DNA of 64,000 bases, taken from the NCBI RefSeq assembly GCF_003201815.1, contig NZ_QJKB01000002.1:186001-250000 (forward strand). The letters run 5' to 3'. A program made the translations under genes and the position numbers. A model generated the notes under the pieces. The model saw only the letters and a list, made by a program, of their open reading frames with translations. It was not told the DNA's origin and did not search any database. Positions 54,584 to 62,529 of this stretch are shown in pieces. Origin of the DNA: Undibacterium pigrum (GTDB lineage: Bacteria > Pseudomonadota > Gammaproteobacteria > Burkholderiales > Burkholderiaceae_D). The stretch's first letter is position 1; every line of letters begins with the position of its first letter.

Positions 54584-55609
54584 ATGCCTGTGTCATTCCC
54601 TATGTCTGTCTTTCCACGTCCTGCATTGCCTGCGCTGGCGCTTTGCCTGGTAGTGTCGCTGGCCTTGCCTGTTGCTTCAGCCAGTGCAGGTGTGCTGCGC
54701 GACAAGATCATGGAAAAACGCCAGGAGAGAAAAGAGCAGAGAGACGCGCAGGCCGCAGAAAAAAATGAAATGAGTGACCCGGAAACAACAGATCTTGCTC
54801 CCCAGGGCCTGCCTGCCGGTACCAGGGTTTTGCGTGACATTGCCTATGGCAGCGACAAGCAGCAGACCATGGACATCTACCTGCCCGCCAATGCAGCAAG
54901 CCAGAAAAACATGCCTGTGATCTTCATGGTGCATGGCGGTGCCTGGAGAACAGGTAGCAAGACTGCCCGTGGCGTGGTCGAAAACAAGGTAGCGCACTGG
55001 CTGCCCAGGGGTTATGTCTTCATCTCCATCAATTACCGTATGCTGCCAGAGATAAAGCCCCTGGAGCAGGCAGATGATGTGGCCAAAGCACTGGCGGCGG
55101 CGCAAACCAAGGCGGCAGAATGGGGCGGCTCGCGCAACCGTTTCATCCTCATGGGCCACTCTGCTGGCGCCCATCTGGTATCACTGCTGGCCAGCTCACC
55201 CGCAATCGCTGCAAAAGCTGGTGCTTCAGCATGGCTGGCCACTGTCTCCCTCGACAGTGCCGCTTACGATATCAGCAAGATCATGGAGCAAAAACATTAT
55301 CGCTTTTATGATGATGCCTTTGGCACGGACCCCGCCTACTGGCAGGCTGCCTCACCCAGCCTGCAATTGAAGCAATTGGCCTCGCCTTTCATGGCAGTCT
55401 GCTCCAGCATAAGGCCAGACAAACCCTGTGCTCAGGCTGAAGTATTCATCCACAAAGCCAAATCCCTGGGCATGCAGGCTGTCTTGCTGCCGCAAAGCCT
55501 TAGCCATGCAGAGATCAATAAAAACCTGGGTCTGGATAATACCTACACGACAGCAGTGGACAATTTTTTAAAGCAGTTTGATACGGTGCTGCATGCAGGG
55601 CATGATTAA
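54584..55609 (+). CDS. Exported alpha/beta-hydrolase (esterase/lipase family)
   Basis: A 341-residue enzyme with a signal peptide (ALALCLVVSLALPVASASA) and then a charged linker (KIMEKRQERKEQRDAQA). The oxyanion motif HGGAW, the nucleophile elbow GHSAGAH and the C-terminal His in SHAEINKN are in place for a carboxylesterase of the HSL/BD-FAE type. The start at 54584 has GGAG ahead of it. A MazF-like gene follows and overlaps its last codons by 8 bases, so the two are translated from one message. Confidence 0.85.
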   Translation: MPVSFPMSVFPRPALPALALCLVVSLALPVASASAGVLRDKIMEKRQERKEQRDAQAAEKNEMSDPETTDLAPQGLPAGTRVLRDIAYGSDKQQTMDIYLPANAASQKNMPVIFMVHGGAWRTGSKTARGVVENKVAHWLPRGYVFISINYRMLPEIKPLEQADDVAKALAAAQTKAAEWGGSRNRFILMGHSAGAHLVSLLASSPAIAAKAGASAWLATVSLDSAAYDISKIMEQKHYRFYDDAFGTDPAYWQAASPSLQLKQLASPFMAVCSSIRPDKPCAQAEVFIHKAKSLGMQAVLLPQSLSHAEINKNLGLDNTYTTAVDNFLKQFDTVLHAGHD

Positions 55610-55955
55610 TCGCGGTGAGATTTACTGGGCCTGCCCTGATGAAGAACGTGGCAATATTGCTGGCTTGGCTCATCCACATGTGATTGTGCAAGACAATGTC
55701 TTCAATCATTCACGCATCACTACGGTCATTATTTGCGCCCTGACGACCAACCTCAAGCGCGTGACCGAGCCGGGCAATGTCATGCTCGATGCCGGTGAGG
55801 CTGGTCTGGAGAAGCAAAGCGTGGTCGTGGTGTCCCAGGTATCGTCGATAGCCAAGACTCAGCTTGGTGAATACATAGGGTGCTTGACTGATGACAGGAT
55901 TGAGCAGATTCTGGCGGGAATGAGATTTCAGCAGAGGGCGTTTTTTAATAGCTAA
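55602..55955 (+). CDS. MazF/PemK-type endoribonuclease toxin, no antitoxin adjacent
   Basis: A 117-residue protein of the MazF/PemK/ChpB group. The opening INRGEIYWACPDEERG, the hydrophobic strand HPHVIVQDNVFN, VTEPGNVML and SVVVVSQVSSI follow the plan of these mRNA-cleaving toxins. No antitoxin ORF precedes it; the nearest neighbour is the exported esterase, whose last codons it overlaps. A separate Phd/YefM antitoxin gene lies 55 kb away at the left edge. It may be a solitary member with a partner in trans or a repurposed domain. Confidence 0.8.
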   Translation: MINRGEIYWACPDEERGNIAGLAHPHVIVQDNVFNHSRITTVIICALTTNLKRVTEPGNVMLDAGEAGLEKQSVVVVSQVSSIAKTQLGEYIGCLTDDRIEQILAGMRFQQRAFFNS

Positions 55956-55991
55956 ATTTAATATCTAAAGAGCTTGTGTGGATGCATATAT

Positions 55992-56058
55992 TGTAGGAGC
56001 GGCTTCAGCCGCGAACAATTCACCGCATGGCGTGTTCGCGGCTGAAGCCGCTCCTACA
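55992..56058. repeat. REP-like perfect hairpin
   Basis: Two perfect inverted 26-base arms (55992-56017 and 56033-56058) enclose a 15-base loop. The arm contains GTAGGAGCGGCTTCAGCCGC, a sequence well known as a repetitive extragenic palindrome in pseudomonads and relatives. It lies between the convergent MazF and chitinase genes, where it can end both transcripts. A related copy is at 57907. Confidence 0.8.
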
Positions 56059-56082
56059 GAGAACAGTTCGCTTTGATATTCC

Positions 56083-57510
56083 TTATTTGGGCTCGTAATG
56101 CAAACCACCCTGCAAACCTGCCTCAGGATTCAATCCTGTATACAGGCTGCGTAGCAGACTACCCTCTTCATCGTCCTGCCCCAGATGCCAGAACATGGCA
56201 CCGGCCAGCTTGTATTTTTTCAGGTAAGCGATTTTGTAAGCGAAAGAAATTTCATTGTCATAGCTGATGAAGATTTTCTTTTCTGCGTTATATATCCATG
56301 GCACCTTGGTCTCATTACTGAAAAAAGACTGATAACCCAGGTTGGCGGCCAGCAGTTTCTTGATTTCACCATAGCCTGGCATGCGTGGGTCTTTGCGGGC
56401 AGTACAGGTGTCACAACCCACCAGCAAGCTGGGGTCACCTGCATACACATCACCTGCAGGCGTGACAAAGGGTTGATACAGACCACGGTTCTCTCCGGCT
56501 TCTACCTGGAAATAAGCACGGCCATAGAATGGCAAGCCCAGCACCAGCTTGCTGGCTGGCACACCGGCATACAGGTATTGCTGTACGGTGGCATCCACAG
56601 TCAGCGGCAAAGGTGAAGGGAAGCGTTGTTCCAGTGCCTTCTTGCTCAATGCCGGTTTGATGGGCAGGGCGCGCAGGGGATTATCAAACATGTGTTCACG
56701 CGCATCACCAAACAGATGGGCATTGTGGTTCGTCAGTTTTTCCCATGGGCCAGTCAGGTCATAACTCATGAGATTGATGTAATCAACCTGGGCCGCGATT
56801 TGTGGCAAATGCAGGTAGGTGCGCGCCATATTGAAAGCGCCACCAGCTACAGCGATCGTCAGTTGCGGGGTTAGCTTGTTGTCCGGCCTGGTGGCTTTCA
56901 ACTGGCCCAGTTGCGTGCGCATTTCCTTGAGCAAATCAACAAAGTTCCGGGCATCTTCTGCACGCGGATATTCCCAGTCTATGTCGATACCGTCGAAACC
57001 ATATTCACGCACCATATCTACGCAGGACTGTGTCAGTTTTTTTCTATTGTCTGCTGTTGCAGCGGCAGTGCGGTAACGGCCTACGGTAGGGCTTTCGTCA
57101 TTGCTGTAGCCCCAGCCACCGATGGAAAATTGCAAACGCAAATCAGGATTATGTTTTTTCAAGCCCTGCAATTCCTGGAAAATCTTTGCTGCTGCTGGCA
57201 GCTTCGTGCCTTCTTCCAGTATGCATTTCCCATCCTGGCTGATGGTCAGGAAAGAAAAATTCAGGTGCGTCAGCATGCGTGCTTTTTCGGCGGTAATCGC
57301 TGACACCGGGAAGGCAACTTTGCCCTCGTCATAATGATTGATTTCTTCTTTGTCGAGTGCATAATAAGCCATCACGACAGGTTTATTTTGCGCCTTTACC
57401 GCAGGCTTGCTGACTTCTTTGGCATGGGCCGGAGTGGCTAAGACCAGTATGCCAAACAGGCAGGACAAACTGGACAGCAGGGGACGTGGGGAGAGGTCTG
57501 TAATTTTCAT
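56083..57510 (-). CDS. Glycoside hydrolase family 18 chitinase
   Basis: A 475-residue secreted enzyme with a signal peptide ending ATPAHA. The GH18 catalytic motif DGIDIDWEYP holds Asp173, Asp176, Asp178 and the acid/base Glu180. Later GH18 marks are MSYDLTGPW, YGRAYF and the terminal AMFWHLGQDDEEGSLLRSL. It cuts beta-1,4 N-acetylglucosamine chains by a substrate-assisted mechanism. Several in-frame starts lie within five codons (TTG 57525, ATG 57516 and 57510). It appears to act in the periplasm or outside the cell. There is no separate chitin-binding domain. Confidence 0.9.
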   Translation of the reverse strand: MKITDLSPRPLLSSLSCLFGILVLATPAHAKEVSKPAVKAQNKPVVMAYYALDKEEINHYDEGKVAFPVSAITAEKARMLTHLNFSFLTISQDGKCILEEGTKLPAAAKIFQELQGLKKHNPDLRLQFSIGGWGYSNDESPTVGRYRTAAATADNRKKLTQSCVDMVREYGFDGIDIDWEYPRAEDARNFVDLLKEMRTQLGQLKATRPDNKLTPQLTIAVAGGAFNMARTYLHLPQIAAQVDYINLMSYDLTGPWEKLTNHNAHLFGDAREHMFDNPLRALPIKPALSKKALEQRFPSPLPLTVDATVQQYLYAGVPASKLVLGLPFYGRAYFQVEAGENRGLYQPFVTPAGDVYAGDPSLLVGCDTCTARKDPRMPGYGEIKKLLAANLGYQSFFSNETKVPWIYNAEKKIFISYDNEISFAYKIAYLKKYKLAGAMFWHLGQDDEEGSLLRSLYTGLNPEAGLQGGLHYEPK

Positions 57511-57674
57511 ATACATAGCATGCAAGCGCAGGCAAGTCGGGTCAACAGGTTTTTATTTTTTAGCTAATCAGGGCATACCACTTGCGCAGCTTGCTTGTAA
57601 GCAGAGAATACCAGTCCACTAGCATACCAGACTGGTATGGCATACTGTGCACCTGATTAAATGAAAGCGACACC

Positions 57675-57887
57675 ATGACGACAGAAGAAAGACTGATAGA
57701 CCTGGAAATACGCCTGACCCGTCAGGATGACCTGGTCGACACCCTCAATACCCAGGTGTACAGGCAACAAAAGAAAATCGACGAGCTGGAGGCACTGTGC
57801 ACTGCAATGGCAGCGCGCCTGCGGGAAGTAGCTGTGGCGGCGAGTCAGCAGACTGCGGTGGTGGATGAGAGGCCACCGCATTATTGA
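57675..57887 (+). CDS. slyX: SlyX family protein
   Basis: A 70-residue coiled-coil protein with the SlyX pattern: ERLIDLEIRLTRQDDLVDTLN followed by VYRQQKKIDELEALCTAM and the C-terminal RPPHY. Its function is unknown; in enteric bacteria it is encoded near slyD. Here it is alone, between the chitinase gene and a REP-like hairpin. Confidence 0.88.
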   Translation: MTTEERLIDLEIRLTRQDDLVDTLNTQVYRQQKKIDELEALCTAMAARLREVAVAASQQTAVVDERPPHY

Positions 57888-57906
57888 GTGTGATCAAACG
57901 ATGCTG

Positions 57907-57974
57907 TGCAGGAGCGGCTTTAGCTGCGAATTGCCTGCTAAGACGAAATGTTCGCGGCTAAAGCCTCTCCTGCA
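57907..57974. repeat. REP-like hairpin, second copy
   Basis: Arms of 24 bases at 57907-57930 and 57951-57974 match with two mismatches and share the GGAGCGGCTTTAGC core with the element at 55992. The loop is 20 bases. It lies between the slyX gene and the convergent binding-protein gene, again at shared 3' ends. Confidence 0.7.
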
Positions 57975-57985
57975 AGACCTGGTTT

Positions 57986-59152
57986 TTACTCCGCCTGATA
58001 AACCCACTTCCCACCCTTGATCTGCACCATGACACGGGCCCTTTGATCGAGACCCAGGTGGTCAGTTTTGCTCATATTGACTACACCATTGGTGGTAGCC
58101 AGTCCTTGTGTCGCTTCCAGGGCATCACGCAAGGCTGCGCGGAATTCTGCAGTACCGGGCGCAGCTTTCTTCAAGGCGACGGGGATGGCTTGTTGCAGCA
58201 GCAGGCCAGCGTCCCAGGCATAGGAGGCGAATGCGGCCAGGCTGCCTGCGCCGTAAGTGGTTTCAAATTTGCTGGAGAAATCCAGCGCGGCTTTTTTGAC
58301 GGGGTTGTTGTCAGCCAGTTGTTTGGCGACCATGACCGGGCCGGTAGGCAGGAAGGTGCCATCGCAGTCTTTGCCGCAAACGCGCAGGAAGTCGCTGTTG
58401 GCGACGCCGTGGTTGTGGTAGATGCGGCCTTTATAGCCACGCTCTGCCAGGGTTTTGGGTGGCAGGGCGGCGGGCGTACCGGATGCACCGACGACGATGG
58501 CTTCTGGATTACTGGACATCAGTTTCAAGACCTGGCCGACCACGCTGTTATCGCTGCGGCTGAAACGTTCTGTCGCGACGACCTTGATTTTTTTCAGCTC
58601 GGCATACTTCGTCACTTCCACCAGAAAGGCTTCACCCAGGGCATCTGAGAAACCGATGAAGCCCATGGTCTTGATACCTTTCCTGCTCATGTCTTCGGCG
58701 ATCGCAATCGCCATCATGGTGTCGGTCTGCGGGGTCTTGAACATCCAGGCTTTATTCGCATCCATGGGTTCTATGATGCGGTTGCTGGATGCCAGGCTGA
58801 TGGTCGGGGTCTTGCCTTCACCGATGACGCCTAGCATGGCGAGGGAGTTGGGCGTAGTGGTCGAACCTATGATGGCATCGACTTTCTCTTCCGAAATCAG
58901 CTTGCGCGTATTGGTCACGGTTTGCGTGGTGTCTGAGGCATCGTCGAGGACGATATAGTCGACTTTTTTACCCGCGATTTCCTTGGGCAGCATGGCAATC
59001 GCATTTTTCTCGGGGATGCCCAGCGAGGCCGCCGGGCCTGTAGATGAAATGGTCACGCCTATCTTGATCTGTGCCTGCGCATTGAGGCTGGCGCAAAGCA
59101 TGATCGTTGCTGCTGCCAGCAGGCTTTTTTTGATGTGCTTGTTTGTCTTCAT
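57986..59152 (-). CDS. LivJ-type ABC transporter substrate-binding protein
   Basis: A 388-residue type I periplasmic binding protein (signal peptide ending LNAQA). The opening KIGVTISSTGPAASLGIPEKNAIAMLPKEIAGKKVDYIVLDDASD and the terminal MVQIKGGKWV are typical of receptors for branched-chain amino acids and aromatic acids. The ATG at 59152 has a GGAGA ribosome site; a longer frame adds 27 residues and is not used. It follows the P450 gene by 31 bases. No permease or ATPase genes are adjacent; the ligand may be an aromatic or terpenoid acid to match the P450, by inference. Confidence 0.88.
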   Translation of the reverse strand: MKTNKHIKKSLLAAATIMLCASLNAQAQIKIGVTISSTGPAASLGIPEKNAIAMLPKEIAGKKVDYIVLDDASDTTQTVTNTRKLISEEKVDAIIGSTTTPNSLAMLGVIGEGKTPTISLASSNRIIEPMDANKAWMFKTPQTDTMMAIAIAEDMSRKGIKTMGFIGFSDALGEAFLVEVTKYAELKKIKVVATERFSRSDNSVVGQVLKLMSSNPEAIVVGASGTPAALPPKTLAERGYKGRIYHNHGVANSDFLRVCGKDCDGTFLPTGPVMVAKQLADNNPVKKAALDFSSKFETTYGAGSLAAFASYAWDAGLLLQQAIPVALKKAAPGTAEFRAALRDALEATQGLATTNGVVNMSKTDHLGLDQRARVMVQIKGGKWVYQAE

Positions 59153-59183
59153 TTTGTCTCCGTATTTTTTGTTGTGAGTCGTT

Positions 59184-60422
59184 TTATAGTTTGCAGGGTA
59201 CTGATAAAAAACCGCGGAAGCGTGCGCGCCCACCTCTGACGGGTGCTGCGCTTAATTCATAATCAGGGAAGCGGGCCAGCAGGCGAGAAATCGCCACCCG
59301 GCCTTCAAGCCGTGCCAAAAACATGCCTGCGCACTGGTGTATGCCGGAGGCAAATGCCAGATGGCGGTTCGGGCTGCGGCTGATGTCGAGTTTGTCAGGA
59401 TCAGGGAATTGCAAGGGGTCACGATTGGCCGCGCCTATGCACAGGCTGATGCGGCTGCCAGCGACGATATTGATATCGCCAATTTGTGTATCCACCGTCG
59501 TCATGCGGTTGCCTAACTGGTTGGAACTTTCAAAGCGCAAAAATTCTTCGATGGCGGTATTGATCATTTCTGGCTGGGCGATCAGGCGGGCTTTTTGTTC
59601 TGGCCATTCCTGCAGGGCAACCAGGCCATTGCCTATCAGGTTGGTAGTGGTTTCATGCCCGGCATTGAGCAGGAAAACACAGTTTTGCAAGAGCTCGGTT
59701 TCAGTCAGTTTTTCACCATTCGCCTCGCCTTCTATCAGGCGGGTCAGCATGTCCGTTTTCGGGTCACCAGGATGCAGGCGGCGTTGTGCCACCAGTTGTT
59801 TCAGGTAATCCAGAAATTCTGCAACACATTGATTGGCATAGGCAAAAAATTCTGGCGTAATGGCGGGTTCCAGCGCACCAAGTATGGCGAGTGACCATTC
59901 ACGCAAGGGTTCGCGTTCATCATGCGGCACGGCCAGCAGATTACCGATGATTTCTACCGGTATGGCTGAGGCGAAATCGCTGATGAGATCAACCTCATTC
60001 TTGTTTTCCATCTGATCCAGCAAACCATCGACGAGTTTGATGAGGCCGGGTTCGGTATCTGCCATGGCAGCGGGTGTCAGGCCACCCATGATAAGGCGGC
60101 GCACCCTTGTGTGCAATGGCGGGTCATTGAAGACCAGGCTATTGGTGTGGTGTTCATACAGCAGGGTATCGCCGTAGCGCGGTTTGAATTCCAGTTTTTT
60201 GTCCGAGCTGAAGGTCCTTGCATCCTTATACACATGCACCAGGTCGGCATAGCGTGTCAGCAGGTAAGAGCCATCCGGCATCTTGCGCACGGGTGTCTGT
60301 TCGCGCAGGGCGTGGTAATAGGGATAGGGGTTCTGGTAAAAATCTGCGGGCAGGTGGCGCAGGTCAAAATCATCACTAATGAGCGGCACTGATGTGACGA
60401 TATTCTGATACTGAGAAGACAT
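59184..60422 (-). CDS. Cytochrome P450
   Basis: A 412-residue soluble bacterial P450 (class I size). The I-helix motif is LLNAGHETTTN, the ExxR pair is EEFLRF, and the haem-ligand loop is FASGIHQCAGMFLARLE with Cys364. It oxidises an unknown hydrophobic substrate with electrons from a ferredoxin and reductase encoded elsewhere. The ATG at 60422 replaces a frame extension. It is flanked in the same direction by a metallo-hydrolase 78 bases upstream and a LivJ-type binding protein 31 bases downstream, which look like one transcription unit for import and breakdown of an organic compound. Confidence 0.92.
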   Translation of the reverse strand: MSSQYQNIVTSVPLISDDFDLRHLPADFYQNPYPYYHALREQTPVRKMPDGSYLLTRYADLVHVYKDARTFSSDKKLEFKPRYGDTLLYEHHTNSLVFNDPPLHTRVRRLIMGGLTPAAMADTEPGLIKLVDGLLDQMENKNEVDLISDFASAIPVEIIGNLLAVPHDEREPLREWSLAILGALEPAITPEFFAYANQCVAEFLDYLKQLVAQRRLHPGDPKTDMLTRLIEGEANGEKLTETELLQNCVFLLNAGHETTTNLIGNGLVALQEWPEQKARLIAQPEMINTAIEEFLRFESSNQLGNRMTTVDTQIGDINIVAGSRISLCIGAANRDPLQFPDPDKLDISRSPNRHLAFASGIHQCAGMFLARLEGRVAISRLLARFPDYELSAAPVRGGRARFRGFLSVPCKL

Positions 60423-60500
60423 AAAAATCCCGGCAAAGGACAGAGTTTGCACTGTGTCCGATTTGCCGGGGACTGTCAATCAGGCAGATGACAATTCAGA

Positions 60501-61481
60501 TCATGGCAGAGGTGCGTAATTGAGTGGCGTCCAGGCATAGCCCTTGCCTTCTTTGCGCACATAACCGAGGGCAGGGAAGGCCAGGTGGGCGGCACCGACC
60601 AGATAGCCTTGCTGCGCTGCATCAGCGTAAGCTTTTTGTCTTTGCGCATAGGCTGCCTTGCTGTCGCTATCAAATTGTATGGTGACCGTAGGGTCGTCAA
60701 ACTGCACTGCAGCAACGTGCATCAGGTCGCCCCACAGCATCAGGGTCTGGCCCTTGCTTTCAACTTTATAGGTGCTGTGACCAGGGGTATGGCCATGAGC
60801 TACTACCGCTCTGATACCGGGCACCAGTTCAGTATCACCTTCAAAGGCTTTCAGTTTGCCTGCCTGCACATAGGGCTTCAGTATGGCGATGGCCTTTTCA
60901 AAACTGCCTTTGGCGTCCGCTTTGGCTTTGTCCAGGTTGGCCTGGCTTAACCAGTAATCGGTGTCATGCTGGTCTATACGTATGGTAGCGTTAGGAAATA
61001 CAGCTTTGTCACCATCGACCAGGCCACCGATGTGGTCCGTGTGCATGTGAGTGATGTAGATCTCATCAACTTGTTCAGGCAGGTAACCGGAAGCTTTCAG
61101 GTTGGCCTGCAGCTTGCCTGTCGTTGGGCCAAAGAATGCACCAGCACCACTATCGATCAAAATGAGCTTGCTGCCGGTATTGATGAGGAAGGCATTGAAT
61201 GAAGTGACTACCGGAGTCTGCTGATGGTATTTGGCGAGCGCCTTGCCAACTTTTTCTGGCGTGGTATTGGTCAGCAGTTTGTCGACAGGCAGGGGTACGG
61301 TGCCATCAGACAAGGCAGTGACTTCAAAATCACCCAGCATGGTGCGGTAAAAGCCGGGTGCGCTGGTTTTTACCATCGGTGCGGCAGCGTGAGCGCTGAT
61401 GGCGGGAATGCCAAACACGGCGATGCCAGCGAGGATGGACGAACTGAACAGGCCGGAACGGAGCAAACTTTTCAATTGCAT
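60501..61481 (-). CDS. Exported metallo-beta-lactamase fold hydrolase
   Basis: A 326-residue enzyme with a signal peptide (cleavage near SAHAA). The zinc motif HMHTDHIGG lies at residues 145-153, with AHGHTPGHS and LWGDLMH giving the later ligands. The spacing and GFYRTMLGDFEVTALSDGT at the mature N-terminus match the MBL-fold hydrolases related to N-acyl homoserine lactonases and arylsulfatases. It is not a typical antibiotic beta-lactamase. The ATG at 61481 precedes the signal peptide. It is upstream of the P450 gene. Confidence 0.85.
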   Translation of the reverse strand: MQLKSLLRSGLFSSSILAGIAVFGIPAISAHAAAPMVKTSAPGFYRTMLGDFEVTALSDGTVPLPVDKLLTNTTPEKVGKALAKYHQQTPVVTSFNAFLINTGSKLILIDSGAGAFFGPTTGKLQANLKASGYLPEQVDEIYITHMHTDHIGGLVDGDKAVFPNATIRIDQHDTDYWLSQANLDKAKADAKGSFEKAIAILKPYVQAGKLKAFEGDTELVPGIRAVVAHGHTPGHSTYKVESKGQTLMLWGDLMHVAAVQFDDPTVTIQFDSDSKAAYAQRQKAYADAAQQGYLVGAAHLAFPALGYVRKEGKGYAWTPLNYAPLP

Positions 61482-61626
61482 GGTTTTTCCTTTGAAGATG
61501 GCAGGGACGCAGCAGACTGGCAACTTTAGCCTGACAGTTTGCTGTGATGGGCGAAAATTGTAAATGCGACAGCTATTATGCCGAATTTCTGCCTGCTTCG
61601 TTGGGAGCCGCTTGTTCGCGTCAGTA

Positions 61627-62478
61627 TTAGCTGATCAGGGAGGCAGTCAGGGCATCGACTTCTTCAGCTGACTCAGACAGGATGGAAAGCAGGGTGCCTT
61701 CCCCAACCGCAAAATCAATTTCTGATGCTGACTGGCGTATGCTTTCTGGCGAGCGTGGGTCAAGCGGCGAAGGCACTGCTGCCAGTTCATTGGCTAGCAA
61801 CAGGGTGTCACCCAGGGTTTCTGGCGGCATGACGCGCATACCATACCACAGGGCTTCTACGGCTGATACCACGCGTTTGGGCACCAGCAATTTATTCAGG
61901 ACTGCACGGCCTATGAAGGTTTCATCGGTTTCTGCCAGGGTATCTGGTGTTGCCGGGGCAGGATCAACTTCCAGCAGGGCCGGGAATTCCTGGGCGCGTG
62001 ATAACAGGTAAAAGCCACCAACTTCATGCACGATACCGGCAAACAACGCAGTCTCAGCATCCACCTTGCTGACCTTACGGGCAATCAGATGTGCCAGTGC
62101 GGCAACATAGGCAGAATGACGCCACAGCGCTTCCATTTTGCTGCGTATGGCAGTGTCAGAGACAGCGGCACTGAGCTGACGCATGACAACAGCAGCAGTG
62201 ACTGATCGTAAGGTATTGAAACCCAGTATAGTGATGGCAGTACGGATATTGGTGACGCCACCGCCAAAGCGGTTGTAGGCAACAGAATTGGCAATGGCTA
62301 CCACGCGGGCAGACATCAGGGGTTCCGTCATGACCAGTTTTGCGGCAGTTTCTATGCCGCAATCGGGGTCGTCGAGTGCCTGTTGTATTTTCAGCGAGGC
62401 ATTCACATTGGTCGGAAATACCAGGTCGCCCTTGCTGGCTTGCGCAACGATACTCTTTAATGCTTCCGACTTGTTCAT
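61627..62478 (-). CDS. HDOD-domain protein
   Basis: A 283-residue protein that is mostly one HDOD domain: FPTNVNASLKIQQALDDPDCGIETAAKLVMTEPLMSARVVAIANSV, then GGVTNIRTAITILGFNTLRSVTAAVV and LFAGIVHEVGGFYLL. It lacks metal ligands of true HD enzymes. It follows the chemoreceptor gene by 51 bases without a terminator, so the two may be co-transcribed; HDOD proteins near chemoreceptors are often linked to motility or surface signalling. Confidence 0.85.
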   Translation of the reverse strand: MNKSEALKSIVAQASKGDLVFPTNVNASLKIQQALDDPDCGIETAAKLVMTEPLMSARVVAIANSVAYNRFGGGVTNIRTAITILGFNTLRSVTAAVVMRQLSAAVSDTAIRSKMEALWRHSAYVAALAHLIARKVSKVDAETALFAGIVHEVGGFYLLSRAQEFPALLEVDPAPATPDTLAETDETFIGRAVLNKLLVPKRVVSAVEALWYGMRVMPPETLGDTLLLANELAAVPSPLDPRSPESIRQSASEIDFAVGEGTLLSILSESAEEVDALTASLIS

Positions 62479-62529
62479 AATGTGTTTGTTGGAGCAGACC
62501 TGACGCAGGAAATCTGCCCCACAAGCCCG

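Noticed and set aside
55992-57974. Possible CRISPR array from repeated palindromes
   Set aside because: Only two copies about 1.9 kb apart, with genes between them and no spacer pattern or cas genes.
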